Source: Belliella buryatensis (lineage in GTDB: Bacteria > Bacteroidota > Bacteroidia > Cytophagales > Cyclobacteriaceae). Taken from it: 64,000 bases of DNA. Below, in pieces: positions 34,138 to 43,075 of this stretch. A program made the position numbers and the translations under genes. Each line of letters opens with the position of its first letter. The first letter of the stretch is position 1. Location of the stretch: contig NZ_FZOK01000008.1 in NCBI RefSeq assembly GCF_900188245.1, forward strand, positions 144,178 through 208,177. The letters run 5' to 3'. The notes under the pieces were generated by a model that was given only the letters and a program-made list of their open reading frames with translations, was not told where the DNA came from and made no database searches.

Positions 34138-35385
34138 TTATTGTTCAAATTCTTGTTTCAATATTCTGAAGATCTCATCAATGGTCTCTTCTTCCAATTC
34201 AGTTCTTCTCAGCAAGTCTTCTTTGCTTAGTGAAAGTACACTTTTTGCTGTATCTAAACCTGTCTTTTTGAGTTCGTCAATGATCCAGCCATCGATTTCA
34301 TCCACAAACTCATCTAATACTACATCTTCTTCGTCTTCAATATCATTCAGCTCTCTGAAAACGTCAATCTCGAATCCCACCAATCTACTTGCAAGTCGAA
34401 TATTGAACCCGCCTTTACCGATAGCCATAGAGACCTGATCAGGTTTAAGGAAAACTGAGATTCGCTTTTTGTCCTGATCTACCGTGATTGAGGTCACCTT
34501 TGCAGGGCTCAAGGCTCTGGATACATAAAGATCAAGATTATCTGTATAATTGATTACATCGATGTTCTCGTTTTGAAGCTCTCTCACCACAGCGTGGATC
34601 CTGCTTCCTTTCATGCCTACACAAGCACCAACTGGATCAATCCTGTCATCATAAGATTCGACTGCTACTTTAGCACGCTCTCCTGGTTCTCTGACTATCT
34701 TCTTGATGGTAATCAAGCCATCATAAACCTCAGGGACTTCATTTTCAAATAACCTTTCCAAAAATATAGGTGAGGTTCTTGACAAGATGATTCTTGGGTT
34801 TCCATTTACCATTTCCACCTTATGAACGATGGCTCTCACAGTATCACCTTTTCTAAACCTATCTTTTGGAATCTGCTCTCCTTTAGGTAGGATAAGTTCG
34901 TTGCCTTCTCCATCCATCAAAAGCACTTCTCTACCTAAAATTTGGTAAACTTCAGCAGATATAATCTCGCCTACTAACTCTTCATACTGATTGAAAAGCA
35001 AATCTTTCTCCAAATCCTTAATTCTTTGAATCAAGGTCTGACGAGCCATCATGACAGCTCTCCTGCCGAACTCTTCTAGTTCAATTTTCTCATAAACTTC
35101 TTCACCTACTTCAAAATCAGGTTCAATTTTGCGAGCATCAGTCAAGCTGATTTTGTCAAAATCCCAGATATCCTCAGAATTATCGTCTACAATTTCTCTG
35201 ATTCTCAATATCTCAAGATCACCTTTGTCAGCATTGATGGTCACATCAAAGTTTTCATCGGTCTCATACTTCTTGCGAATCATCGCTCTAAAAACATCTT
35301 CCAGAATACGGATCATCGTAGGACGGTCCACATTTTTTGATCTTGCAAATTCTGCAAATGATTCTATAAGAACTTTAGCATCCAT
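34138..35385 (-). CDS. nusA: Transcription termination/antitermination factor NusA
   Basis: 415 residues. It binds RNA polymerase and nascent RNA and modulates pausing, termination and antitermination. The N-terminal domain (LIESFAEFARSKNVDRPTMIRILEDVFRAMIRKKYETDENFDVTINADKGDLEILR) is followed by an S1 domain (EIISAEVYQILGREVLLMDGEGNELILPKGEQIPKDRFRKGDTVRAIV) and two KH domains (DPVGACVGMKGSRIHAVVRELQNENIDVI; MAIGKGGFNIRLASRLVG). It ends with a short acidic helical segment and lacks the tandem C-terminal repeats of E. coli NusA, which is usual outside gammaproteobacteria. Start 5 bases after the rimP stop. Confidence 0.97.
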   Translation of the reverse strand: MDAKVLIESFAEFARSKNVDRPTMIRILEDVFRAMIRKKYETDENFDVTINADKGDLEILRIREIVDDNSEDIWDFDKISLTDARKIEPDFEVGEEVYEKIELEEFGRRAVMMARQTLIQRIKDLEKDLLFNQYEELVGEIISAEVYQILGREVLLMDGEGNELILPKGEQIPKDRFRKGDTVRAIVHKVEMVNGNPRIILSRTSPIFLERLFENEVPEVYDGLITIKKIVREPGERAKVAVESYDDRIDPVGACVGMKGSRIHAVVRELQNENIDVINYTDNLDLYVSRALSPAKVTSITVDQDKKRISVFLKPDQVSMAIGKGGFNIRLASRLVGFEIDVFRELNDIEDEEDVVLDEFVDEIDGWIIDELKKTGLDTAKSVLSLSKEDLLRRTELEEETIDEIFRILKQEFEQ

Positions 35386-35390
35386 TTTTT

Positions 35391-35861
35391 TTACTTAAAA
35401 GAGACTAGTACAATTGATTTCTTTATTTCTTCCAAAGGGAGTTCTACTTCTTCTTCTGTAGCTTTTTTTCCTTTTTCTTTTTTCTTCACCTTCAACTTAA
35501 TTGCTGAAGATTCCACTGCAAGAAGTTCTCCTTCTAGTTCCTTGCTGTCAGTCAAGGTTACTTTGAGATTCCTGCCTACATTTTTTTGATATTGCCTTCT
35601 TGAACTTAAAGGGTAATCCACTCCGGGCGAAGAAACTTCTAACACATAGGCGGCATCTAAAAGCTCTTTGGCTTCTATCTCTTCACCCACTTGTCGACTA
35701 ACAAATGCACAAGTATCTATACTGATACCATTATCTGCATCAAGCAAAATCTTTACCTGGGGCTTTCCTTTTCCCTCAATCACTTGAACATCCACTACGA
35801 AATGCTCTTGGTCAGGAAGGTGCTTTTCTACGATTTCTTCTATGGTTTGTTTTATACTCAT
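35391..35861 (-). CDS. rimP: Ribosome maturation factor RimP
   Basis: About 156 residues from the ATG at 35861; a longer frame to 35876 adds MVKSN. RimP assists 30S maturation. Recognisable blocks: VDVQVIEGKGKPQVKILLDADNGISIDTCAFVSRQVGEEIEA, then LEVSSPGVDYPLSSRRQYQKNVGRNLKVTL, the signature of the family. It ends with a basic SH3-like C-terminal domain. First gene of the rimP-nusA-infB operon, preceded by a leader hairpin and a -7 element. Confidence 0.94.
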   Translation of the reverse strand: MSIKQTIEEIVEKHLPDQEHFVVDVQVIEGKGKPQVKILLDADNGISIDTCAFVSRQVGEEIEAKELLDAAYVLEVSSPGVDYPLSSRRQYQKNVGRNLKVTLTDSKELEGELLAVESSAIKLKVKKKEKGKKATEEEVELPLEEIKKSIVLVSFK

Positions 35862-35883
35862 ATTACTCTTTACCATAATGAAA

Positions 35884-35903
35884 GAGGGGACTGTCGTCCC
35901 CTC
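35884..35903 (-). promoter_or_regulatory. Perfect leader hairpin of the rimP-nusA-infB operon
   Basis: GAGGGGAC (35884-35891) and GTCCCCTC (35896-35903) form a perfect GC-rich 8-bp stem with a 4-base loop. It lies between the putative -7 element and the rimP start. On the minus strand it is followed by TTT only, so it would be a weak terminator. It could be an attenuator or a binding site for NusA or another operon product. Confidence 0.5.
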
Positions 35904-35924
35904 CTATATTCGGCTAATACGCCA

Positions 35925-35932
35925 CAAATTTA
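35925..35932 (-). promoter_or_regulatory. -7 element of the rimP operon
   Basis: Minus strand TAAATTTG, a TAnnTTTG match. No good -33 TTTG at the standard distance. The predicted start near 35918 puts the hairpin 35884-35903 in the leader. Confidence 0.42.
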
Positions 35933-36193
35933 ATAAAATTATTTCCAGAAAAAAAAGCTTCCTTGATATCCTCTTTATTTAAAGTCCCTGAAATCAAATA
36001 TTATAGCTGAGACCTTGCTTGAATATTTCCAATTTGAGGAGTTTTGGTATACTGCTTGCGCTTCAGGCAGCAAGTCATTGAAAGCTTTTGTATTACAACA
36101 ATTGAAAAACGAGTATGACAGGCCTTTTTTTGTAGCATGAAACATTGTTTCAAAAAAAAAGAGCATATTGATAAGAAATTGCAATTAAGATAA
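35933..36193. other. Intergenic stretch without a recognisable gene
   Basis: Between the rimP and mreB promoters. Short frames on the minus strand (35975-36210) have neither recognisable domains nor good starts. Apart from the AT-rich DNA nothing convincing is seen. Confidence 0.5.
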
Positions 36194-36201
36194 TAATTTT
36201 G
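36194..36201 (+). promoter_or_regulatory. -7 element of the mreBCD operon
   Basis: TAATTTTG, perfect TAnnTTTG. The closest upstream candidate for -33 is ATTG at 36167-36170 (23-base spacing). The predicted start near 36208 agrees with the mreB ATG at 36274 and excludes the longer frame starting at 36199. Confidence 0.45.
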
Positions 36202-36273
36202 CTGTCCCACGTTTCATGTTATGCGTTCATAATGCTAACTTTAACAAATTCTCAATCAAAATTCAAACAAATA

Positions 36274-37302
36274 ATGGGTTTATTCGATTTTTTTTCGAGC
36301 GACATTGCTATTGACTTAGGTACCGCAAATACACTAATCATCCATAAAGATAAAATCGTCGTAGACGAGCCATCCATCATTGCTATAGATCGGACTACCA
36401 ATAGGGTCTTGGCAGTAGGAAAAGATGCGATGAACATGCACGAAAAAACGCATGAAAATATCAAGACAATTCGCCCATTGAAAGATGGTGTGATTGCTGA
36501 TTTCTATGCGGCTGAGCAGATGATCCGTGGATTGATCAAAATGATCCCAGGTCATAAGAAAGGCATGTTTCCTCAATCACATAGAATGGTAATCTGTATT
36601 CCTTCTGGAATTACGGAAGTAGAAAAAAGAGCCGTACGGGATTCTGCAGAGCATGCTGGTGCCAAGGAAGTTTACATGATCTATGAACCAATTGCTGCGG
36701 CCATAGGTATCGGGATTGATATCGAAAAGCCTATGGGCTCTATGATTGTTGATATAGGAGGAGGTACTACTGAAATCGCACTAATCGCACTTTCTGGTAT
36801 AGTAGCAGATCAGTCTATTAGAGTAGCTGGTGACACTTTTACTAAAGACATTCTTGACTACATGCGTAGACAACACAACTTATTGATAGGTGAAAGATCT
36901 GCGGAAAAAGTGAAAATCGCTATTGGCTCAGCTTTGACTGAATTGGATGATGCTCCCGAAGATTACGAAATTAGAGGCAGAGACTTGATGACAGGTATCC
37001 CTAAAGTGATCAAAGTATCTTATTCTGAAATTGCATTTGCACTGGATAAGTCTGTTTCTAAAATAGAAGAAGCGGTATTGAAAGCTTTAGAAATTGCTCC
37101 TCCTGAGCTTTCAGCTGACATCTATGACAATGGTATTCACCTCACAGGTGGTGGGGCATTACTCAAGGGACTGGATAAGCGTCTACATCAAAAAACAAAA
37201 CTGCCTATTCACATCGCTGAAGATCCATTAAGAGCAGTAGTAAGAGGAACAGGAACCGCCTTGAAAAATATTTCCAATTTTAGAACCGTTTTGATGACTT
37301 GA
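36274..37302 (+). CDS. mreB: Rod shape-determining actin homologue MreB
   Basis: 342 residues, the usual size. It forms membrane-associated filaments that direct sidewall peptidoglycan synthesis. Conserved actin-fold blocks: FSSDIAIDLGTANTLI (phosphate 1), MVICIPSGITEVEKRAVRDSAEHAGAKEVYMIYEPIAAAIGIGIDIEKPMGSMIVDIGGGTTEIALIALSGIV (phosphate 2), GGGALLKGLDKRL (adenosine). Start MGLFDFFSSD is the family N-terminus. First gene of mreB-mreC-mreD-mrdA-rodA. Confidence 0.98.
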   Translation: MGLFDFFSSDIAIDLGTANTLIIHKDKIVVDEPSIIAIDRTTNRVLAVGKDAMNMHEKTHENIKTIRPLKDGVIADFYAAEQMIRGLIKMIPGHKKGMFPQSHRMVICIPSGITEVEKRAVRDSAEHAGAKEVYMIYEPIAAAIGIGIDIEKPMGSMIVDIGGGTTEIALIALSGIVADQSIRVAGDTFTKDILDYMRRQHNLLIGERSAEKVKIAIGSALTELDDAPEDYEIRGRDLMTGIPKVIKVSYSEIAFALDKSVSKIEEAVLKALEIAPPELSADIYDNGIHLTGGGALLKGLDKRLHQKTKLPIHIAEDPLRAVVRGTGTALKNISNFRTVLMT

Positions 37303-37309
37303 TGACTGA

Positions 37310-38143
37310 ATGCAGCGGATTTTATTATTTCTCTACAGTTTAAGAGCATTTCTATTATTTGTTTTTTTGGAGGCAATCGCCATCTGGCTGATTGTCTCCT
37401 TCAATTCACAACAGGGCTCTGCCTTCTTCAACAGCTCTAACCAATTCAGCGGGAAGATTTTAGGAGCACAAAACAATATTTCTGACTACTTTACTCTAGC
37501 TGATGTAAATAAAAGACTACTAGATACCAATGCAGAACTTTTGGCAGAGCTTGAAGTCTTGAGAAAACCTGCTGATAGTGTTTACATACAACTGGATAGT
37601 GTTTTTGAAAATAGTTTTGAATTTAAAGGAGCCAAAGTCATCAACAACTCCATTAGGTTAAGTCAAAATCACCTCACGATCAACAAAGGTGCAAATCAAG
37701 GAATCAAGCCAGGCATGGGAGTATTCAACGGGCAAGGAGTAGTAGGGAGAGTAAAGGGTGTTTCCAATAATTTCGCTACAGTGATATCACTACTTCATAC
37801 AGACCTTTTGGTCTCTTCCAAAATTGAAAACTCCGAAGTCTTTGGTTCAATTAAATGGGACGGTAAGGATCCTAAATTTGCCAAAATGCTCTATGTACCT
37901 AGACATGTCAAAGTTCAAGCTGGAGATAAGGTAGTGACATCTGGATACAATGCCATCTTTCCTGAGGGAATAGCTATAGGTACCATCTCAGAAGTCAAAC
38001 AAGGCTCTGACACCAACTATCTAGATATCACCATAGAACTTGCTACTGATTTCACAAGGGTTTCATACGTATATTTAGTAGAAAACTCAGTTGAGCAAGA
38101 ATTAGACTCTTTGTACAATAGCTCTGGAATAAGTAATGAATAG
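37310..38143 (+). CDS. mreC: Rod shape-determining protein MreC
   Basis: 277 residues: an N-terminal membrane helix (LFLYSLRAFLLFVFLEAIAIWLIVSF), a coiled-coil segment (about 60-95, DVNKRLLDTNAELLAELEVL) and the periplasmic beta-rich MreC domain (GANQGIKPGMGVFNGQGVVGRVKGVSNNFATVISLLHTDLLVSSKIEN; GDKVVTSGYNAIFPEGIAIGTISEV). It scaffolds the elongasome and interacts with PBP2. Spaced 7 bases from mreB. The 3' end overlaps the mreD start by 8 bases (ATGAATAG). Confidence 0.95.
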   Translation: MQRILLFLYSLRAFLLFVFLEAIAIWLIVSFNSQQGSAFFNSSNQFSGKILGAQNNISDYFTLADVNKRLLDTNAELLAELEVLRKPADSVYIQLDSVFENSFEFKGAKVINNSIRLSQNHLTINKGANQGIKPGMGVFNGQGVVGRVKGVSNNFATVISLLHTDLLVSSKIENSEVFGSIKWDGKDPKFAKMLYVPRHVKVQAGDKVVTSGYNAIFPEGIAIGTISEVKQGSDTNYLDITIELATDFTRVSYVYLVENSVEQELDSLYNSSGISNE

Positions 38144-38657
38144 CAGCAGGATTTTTATATTGATCGGAAGCTTCATCATATTTATGATGGTGCAAGTGCT
38201 CATACTCAAAAACTTGGTGCTATTTGGTGTAGCTTTCTGCTTTTTGCATATCCTTTTTCTTTTTCTTTTACCTATAGAGACTAAGACTATCCCAAGCCTT
38301 TTGATCGCTTTTGGCTTAGGTTTGATTGTTGATCTATTCTATGATACTATTGGCATCCACACCGCTTCCCTCTTGATCATTGCATTTATTAGAAAGCCTT
38401 GGATAAAGATCCTCACACCTACTGGTGGCTATGATGACAACTTACAGCCTTCTATGCTCAATATGGGATTTGGCTGGTTTGCAACTTTCAGCTTGCCTTT
38501 GTTTTTGATTTACAATGCCAGTTTCTTTTTTATTGAAAGCTTGGGTACGAATTTATTTATCCCTGTCGTTCAAAAAATTATAGCGAGTACTATTTTTGTA
38601 TTTGTAATGAGTATTATTGTCCAGCTGTTATTTTACAGAAGAAGGAGAGGAATATAA
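38136..38657 (+). CDS. mreD: Rod shape-determining membrane protein MreD
   Basis: 173 residues and about five membrane helices. FCFLHILFLFLLPIETKTIPSLLIAFGLGLIVDLFYDTIGIHTASLLIIAFIRKP is typical of Bacteroidota MreD. It is a core elongasome membrane protein of low sequence conservation, so identification leans on position between mreC and mrdA. It ends by overlapping the mrdA start by one base. Confidence 0.9.
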   Translation: MNSSRIFILIGSFIIFMMVQVLILKNLVLFGVAFCFLHILFLFLLPIETKTIPSLLIAFGLGLIVDLFYDTIGIHTASLLIIAFIRKPWIKILTPTGGYDDNLQPSMLNMGFGWFATFSLPLFLIYNASFFFIESLGTNLFIPVVQKIIASTIFVFVMSIIVQLLFYRRRRGI

Positions 38658-40456
38658 TGAACGACAAAAGACCCATCGTCTTAATCATTGCCATTGCCCT
38701 GATAGGCATTATTTTACTGACCAAATTATTTCTGATACAAGTGGCTGACGACAGCTTTCTCAAAAGAGCTGAAAGAAATGCCGTGCAAAGATTAGTCGAT
38801 CATCCTTACAGGGGATTAGTTTATGACCGAACAGGAAAAATCCTTGTTTACAATAATCCACTTTTTGACTTGATGATCATTCCCAAAGAGTTTTCAGTAC
38901 AAGACACAGCAAGGTTTTGTGAAATCTTCAATATTTCGAAAGAACACCTGATTGAAGGTTATACTGCTGCTAGGAAGTATTCTTCAGTCAAGCCTTCACC
39001 ATTGATCAAACAGATTTCAACGACAGAGTTTGCCAAGATACAAGATTTTCTGATTGATTATCCTGGGCTTTTCGTCACCACTAGGTCTGTACGCTCCTAT
39101 CCGCAACCTGTAGCAGCGAGTGCTTTGGGTTACATCGGTGAGATTAGTGCAAGGCAATTGGAAAGAGATACTGTGAAATACTATAGACAAGGTGATTTTG
39201 TTGGTCTTGCTGGACTAGAAGGATTCTACGAAAAAGAACTTCGAGGAGTCAAAGGGGTCAAGTATAAAATGGTCAATGTGAAAGGTGTAGACAAAGGTTC
39301 TTTCAAGAATGGAGAATACGATACAGCCTCCGTAGCTGGTCACAATTTAACATCTACAATTGACCTAGACTTACAGCAGTATGGTGAAAAATTGATGGGA
39401 GGCAAAGTTGGCTCAGTAGTAGCTATCGAACCAAAGACTGGTGAAATTCTTGCCATGATTTCTGCACCGACTTACGACCCGAATATCCTCACAGGATCAC
39501 AGTTTGGCGCCAACTACATGAATCTAAATCGGGATGAAAGCAAACCTCTCTTCAACCGACCCATCATGGCAACCTATCCTCCTGGCTCCATTTTCAAAAT
39601 TGTGCAATCCTTAATCGGTCTTCAAATGGGGGTGTTGACACCTAATACCACCTATGCCTGCAACCGGTCACTTGTGGCATGTCACAATCACCCAAGCCCA
39701 GTCAATCTCTTTGGAGCAATCAGAAACTCTTGCAACCCCTACTACCATCAGGCCTATCGAGCTATGATCAATAGAGAAGTGTCTTCCAATACATTTAAAG
39801 ATACTCAGATCGGATTAGATCAATGGAGGGACAAGGTATTGGCATTTGGTCTTGGAGGTCCACTTGGTCTAGACATGAATAATGAAAAGGGCGGAAGTAT
39901 TCCTACCTCTAATTACTATGACCGTGTCTATGGGCAAGGCAGATGGAGATATTCGACCATTTACTCACTATCTATTGGCCAAGGAGAAATGATGGTGACA
40001 CCACTTCAGATGGCAAACTTGGCAGCGATTTTTGCCAACAAAGGCTATTACTATACCCCTCACCTGATCAAAGCTATAGATGGTGATCCCACTGGAATCA
40101 ACCCTGAATATCGAACAAAAAGAGAAGTAGGCGTAGATGCCCATCACTTTGATTTGATTCAAGAAGCTATGGCAGAGGCAATATATGGTACAGCTGCAAG
40201 AGCAGCTATCTCAGATATCAGAATTGCTGGAAAAACAGGAACTGCACAAAATCCACATGGAGAAGATCATTCTGTCTTCATAGCTTTTGCACCAAAAGAT
40301 GATCCGAAAATTGCAATCGCAGTCTATGTAGAAAATGCTGGATGGGGTGGAAGAGCAGCGGCGAGTACAGCCTCATTGATGATCGAAAAATACATCAGAG
40401 GAGAAATCACAAGACCTGCGCTAGAAGAATATGTCTTAGCAGGAAAATTCATGTAA
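38657..40456 (+). CDS. mrdA: Penicillin-binding protein 2 (elongasome transpeptidase)
   Basis: 599 residues. N-terminal membrane anchor (PIVLIIAIALIGIILLTKLFLI), a dimerisation domain, then the class B transpeptidase domain. The active-site Ser is S311 in PPGSIFK (SxxK), the second motif is SCN (RNSCNPYYH), and the third is KTG in AGKTGTAQ. It cross-links peptidoglycan in the sidewall together with RodA. Overlaps mreD (TAATG) and is followed by rodA with a one-base gap. Confidence 0.97.
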   Translation: MNDKRPIVLIIAIALIGIILLTKLFLIQVADDSFLKRAERNAVQRLVDHPYRGLVYDRTGKILVYNNPLFDLMIIPKEFSVQDTARFCEIFNISKEHLIEGYTAARKYSSVKPSPLIKQISTTEFAKIQDFLIDYPGLFVTTRSVRSYPQPVAASALGYIGEISARQLERDTVKYYRQGDFVGLAGLEGFYEKELRGVKGVKYKMVNVKGVDKGSFKNGEYDTASVAGHNLTSTIDLDLQQYGEKLMGGKVGSVVAIEPKTGEILAMISAPTYDPNILTGSQFGANYMNLNRDESKPLFNRPIMATYPPGSIFKIVQSLIGLQMGVLTPNTTYACNRSLVACHNHPSPVNLFGAIRNSCNPYYHQAYRAMINREVSSNTFKDTQIGLDQWRDKVLAFGLGGPLGLDMNNEKGGSIPTSNYYDRVYGQGRWRYSTIYSLSIGQGEMMVTPLQMANLAAIFANKGYYYTPHLIKAIDGDPTGINPEYRTKREVGVDAHHFDLIQEAMAEAIYGTAARAAISDIRIAGKTGTAQNPHGEDHSVFIAFAPKDDPKIAIAVYVENAGWGGRAAASTASLMIEKYIRGEITRPALEEYVLAGKFM

Positions 40457-40457
40457 T

Positions 40458-41732
40458 TTGAGACAAGACGATTTATACATCAACAAAATTGATTGGATTA
40501 GCATCCTGATATACGCCACTTTGGTTTGTATTGGATGGTTCAATATCTATGCTGCTGTCTATGATGAACAAGCAGCCAAAAGCATTTTTGATTTCTCTAT
40601 CAACTCTGGTAAGCAATTGGTATGGATAGGAACAGCGGTCTTGTTAATTACCATTATCATGGTCGCTGACTACCGACTATTTGAAAATCTCTCTCTGGTA
40701 TTTTATGGAATTTTTGTATTCTTCTTGCTAATTACCCCATTTTTCGGAAAAGAAATCAATGGGCAAAGGGCATGGTTTGAGCTCGGCTCTTTTAGACTTC
40801 AGCCTGCTGAGTTTGCAAAATTTGCCACGGCTTTGGCCTTAGCCAAATTCATGGAAAGGCCGAGCTTTGACCTCAGTCAAACAAAGTATCAGTTACAGGC
40901 CGTGGCTATAATTATGATTCCTGTAGCTTTGATCATGCTACAACCTGATACAGGTAGTGCAATGGTCTATTCGGCTTTTTTTATCATGATGTATAGAGAA
41001 GGAATGCCACAGCGGTATTATGTCTTGGCGCTCACGTTGATCGCTGTATCATTATTGGCTTTGGGAATAGAGAATAACCTTTATTTGGTCATTGCTATAG
41101 CAGCAGTGGTACTTTTGATCATCCTTTTGGGCAAAAAATCTATCTCAAGAATTATTTCCCTATCACTTATCGGTGTTTTAGCGATTGGCTATGTCTACAG
41201 CTTGGAATATGTGGTTTCAAAATTACCCCAACATCAGCAGAATCGAATCATGGTACTCTTTGATCCCGACTTGGATCCACTAGGTGTAGGCTGGAATGTC
41301 ACTCAATCTAAAATTGCCATTGGTTCTGGAGGCTTTCTAGGAAAAGGCTATCTAGAAGGCACACAGACCAAGTTTGACTTTGTTCCAGAACAGCACACGG
41401 ATTTTATATTTTGCACGCTTGGAGAAGAATTTGGCTGGACAGGGAGTTTTGTGGTTATTATTCTTTTTTGTGCCTTGCTGATCCGATTGATTTTCTTGGC
41501 TGAGCGACAGAAAACGCGATTCTCTAGAGTTTATGGGTACTGTGTGGTATCAATTCTTCTATTCCACTTTATGATCAATATCGCCATGACGATAGGATTA
41601 TTCCCTGTGGTCGGAATACCGCTACCATTCTTTAGCTATGGAGGTTCATCACTTTGGTCCTTTACCATTTTACTCTTCATCTTTATAAAGCTAGACTCGC
41701 ATAGGATTCAATTACTCGGAAGAATGAACTGA
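40458..41732 (+). CDS. rodA: Rod shape-determining SEDS glycosyltransferase RodA
   Basis: 424 residues, about ten membrane helices. It polymerises lipid II glycan strands with PBP2. SEDS blocks: GKEINGQRAWFELGSFRLQPAEFAKFATALALAKFM, IMLQPDTGSAMVYSAFFIMMYREG, GWNVTQSKIAIGSGGFLGKGYLEGTQTKFDFVPEQHTDFIFCTLGEEFGWTG (with the catalytic Asp region), PVVGIPLPFFSYGGSSL. The start is a TTG one base after the mrdA stop. No nearby ATG would preserve the conserved N-terminus INKIDWISIL. Ends two bases before the convergent DUF58 gene. Confidence 0.96.
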   Translation: MRQDDLYINKIDWISILIYATLVCIGWFNIYAAVYDEQAAKSIFDFSINSGKQLVWIGTAVLLITIIMVADYRLFENLSLVFYGIFVFFLLITPFFGKEINGQRAWFELGSFRLQPAEFAKFATALALAKFMERPSFDLSQTKYQLQAVAIIMIPVALIMLQPDTGSAMVYSAFFIMMYREGMPQRYYVLALTLIAVSLLALGIENNLYLVIAIAAVVLLIILLGKKSISRIISLSLIGVLAIGYVYSLEYVVSKLPQHQQNRIMVLFDPDLDPLGVGWNVTQSKIAIGSGGFLGKGYLEGTQTKFDFVPEQHTDFIFCTLGEEFGWTGSFVVIILFCALLIRLIFLAERQKTRFSRVYGYCVVSILLFHFMINIAMTIGLFPVVGIPLPFFSYGGSSLWSFTILLFIFIKLDSHRIQLLGRMN

Positions 41733-41734
41733 GA

Positions 41735-43075
41735 TTAGATTAACCCTCTAGCTTTCAATTCTAAGTACTTATTGATAGTATTGGTACTTAGCTCTTTGGG
41801 TTTGGTTAGGATGGTTTGGATACCGTGACGGTTGAGCTCCTTGGCCATCAGTCTTTTATCATACATAAATTTAGCCGCTACAGTCTGCATAAAAACTTCT
41901 GAAATCCGCGCTGATTCCTGTCCTGCAACTTCTTCCAGTAGGGTATTTTCAAACATCACTACGACCAGCAGGTGTTGCTTTGCAATGGCTTTCAAGTACG
42001 GCAGCTGTCGTTCCAGTGCCGAATGGTGCTCAAAATTGGTAAAGAGTATCACCATACTTCTTTGGCTCACTTTACGCTTCAGCCAAGTGTATAGCAGTCC
42101 AAAATCAGTATCCAAGTAATCTGTCTTCAAACCATATAGTAGCTCTAAAATCGAAAGCAGATGGGTCTTCCTATTGCTTGCAGCTAGTGAGCGGTGCATA
42201 ACATGGGAAAAAGTGATCACACCAGCCTTATCCCCTTTTTTGATTGCAATATTTGAAAAAGCCAAGCAGCTATTAATCGCATAATCTAGCAAGCTAAGAC
42301 CATCAAATGGCATTTGCATCACCCTTCCCATGTCTATAATCGAATAAATAGGTTGTGATTTTTCATCCTGAAACTGATTGACCATAAGGTCTGCGGCTTT
42401 AGCAGTAGCCTTCCAGTTGATAGAGCGTACATCATCGCCAAGGTTGTATTCCTTGATTTGCTCAAATTCTAGTGTATGCCCGATTCTCCTGATCTTTTTA
42501 AGCCCTTGCTCTACTCGGTAAGTATTACTGGCTAAAAAATCATACTGTTGCATCTGTACAAATGATGGATAAACCTTTACCATTTGCCCTTTTTGAAAAC
42601 TCAATCTACGCCTAACCAAGCCCAATCTACTCTGGATAAATACATGGAGGTCTCCAAAAAAATACTCCCCTCTTTCTAATGGGATCAATTGATATGATAA
42701 AATGCTCTCGGACCTACCTGCCAGAAATCCACTCAATTCAAAGTCACGCTTCTGAAACTGTATAGGGATTTCATCAATGATCACAAATTCTATTGGAATG
42801 TTGAGCTTATTCTCTAAGATAAGTTGCACTTCATTGCTATCAGAGTTAGAGAATTTCTCTGGAAGGATCCTAGTAGCTTGTAAAGGGTCTGAGTTTCTAT
42901 AGAGTAAAACCAAATCCAATAAAAATACTACTCCCAAACTCCAAAGTAAAATCACAGCAATAGGAAATAATGCCGTAATCCAATAGGAAAGCAAGAAAAT
43001 CAGGCTCAACCCAATCAACGTAAGGTAAAGTCTAAAACCAAGAAAGAGTTGTTGGATAAATTTTTTCACGATCAA
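41735..43075 (-). CDS. DUF58 domain protein
   Basis: 446 residues: N-terminal membrane helices (LYLTLIGLSLIFLLSYWITALFPIAVILLWSLGVVFLLDLVLL), an Ig-like or beta-rich mid part, and a C-terminal DUF58 domain (about 185-290) with EFEQIKEYNLGDDVRSINWKATAKAADLMVNQFQDEKSQPIYSIIDMGRVM, the signature of this family. It then has a vWA-like region with IDMGR-type and TNFE-type segments. It normally pairs with a MoxR AAA+ ATPase that remodels vWA/DUF58 partners. It is encoded last in the operon, overlapping moxR by 4 bases. Cytoplasmic domain anchored in the inner membrane. Confidence 0.9.
   Translation of the reverse strand: MIVKKFIQQLFLGFRLYLTLIGLSLIFLLSYWITALFPIAVILLWSLGVVFLLDLVLLYRNSDPLQATRILPEKFSNSDSNEVQLILENKLNIPIEFVIIDEIPIQFQKRDFELSGFLAGRSESILSYQLIPLERGEYFFGDLHVFIQSRLGLVRRRLSFQKGQMVKVYPSFVQMQQYDFLASNTYRVEQGLKKIRRIGHTLEFEQIKEYNLGDDVRSINWKATAKAADLMVNQFQDEKSQPIYSIIDMGRVMQMPFDGLSLLDYAINSCLAFSNIAIKKGDKAGVITFSHVMHRSLAASNRKTHLLSILELLYGLKTDYLDTDFGLLYTWLKRKVSQRSMVILFTNFEHHSALERQLPYLKAIAKQHLLVVVMFENTLLEEVAGQESARISEVFMQTVAAKFMYDKRLMAKELNRHGIQTILTKPKELSTNTINKYLELKARGLI

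Noticed and set aside
35975..36210. Short minus-strand frames between rimP and mreB
   Set aside because: Two overlapping frames with low-quality composition, no conserved motif, crossing the mreB -7 element. No evidence of a gene.
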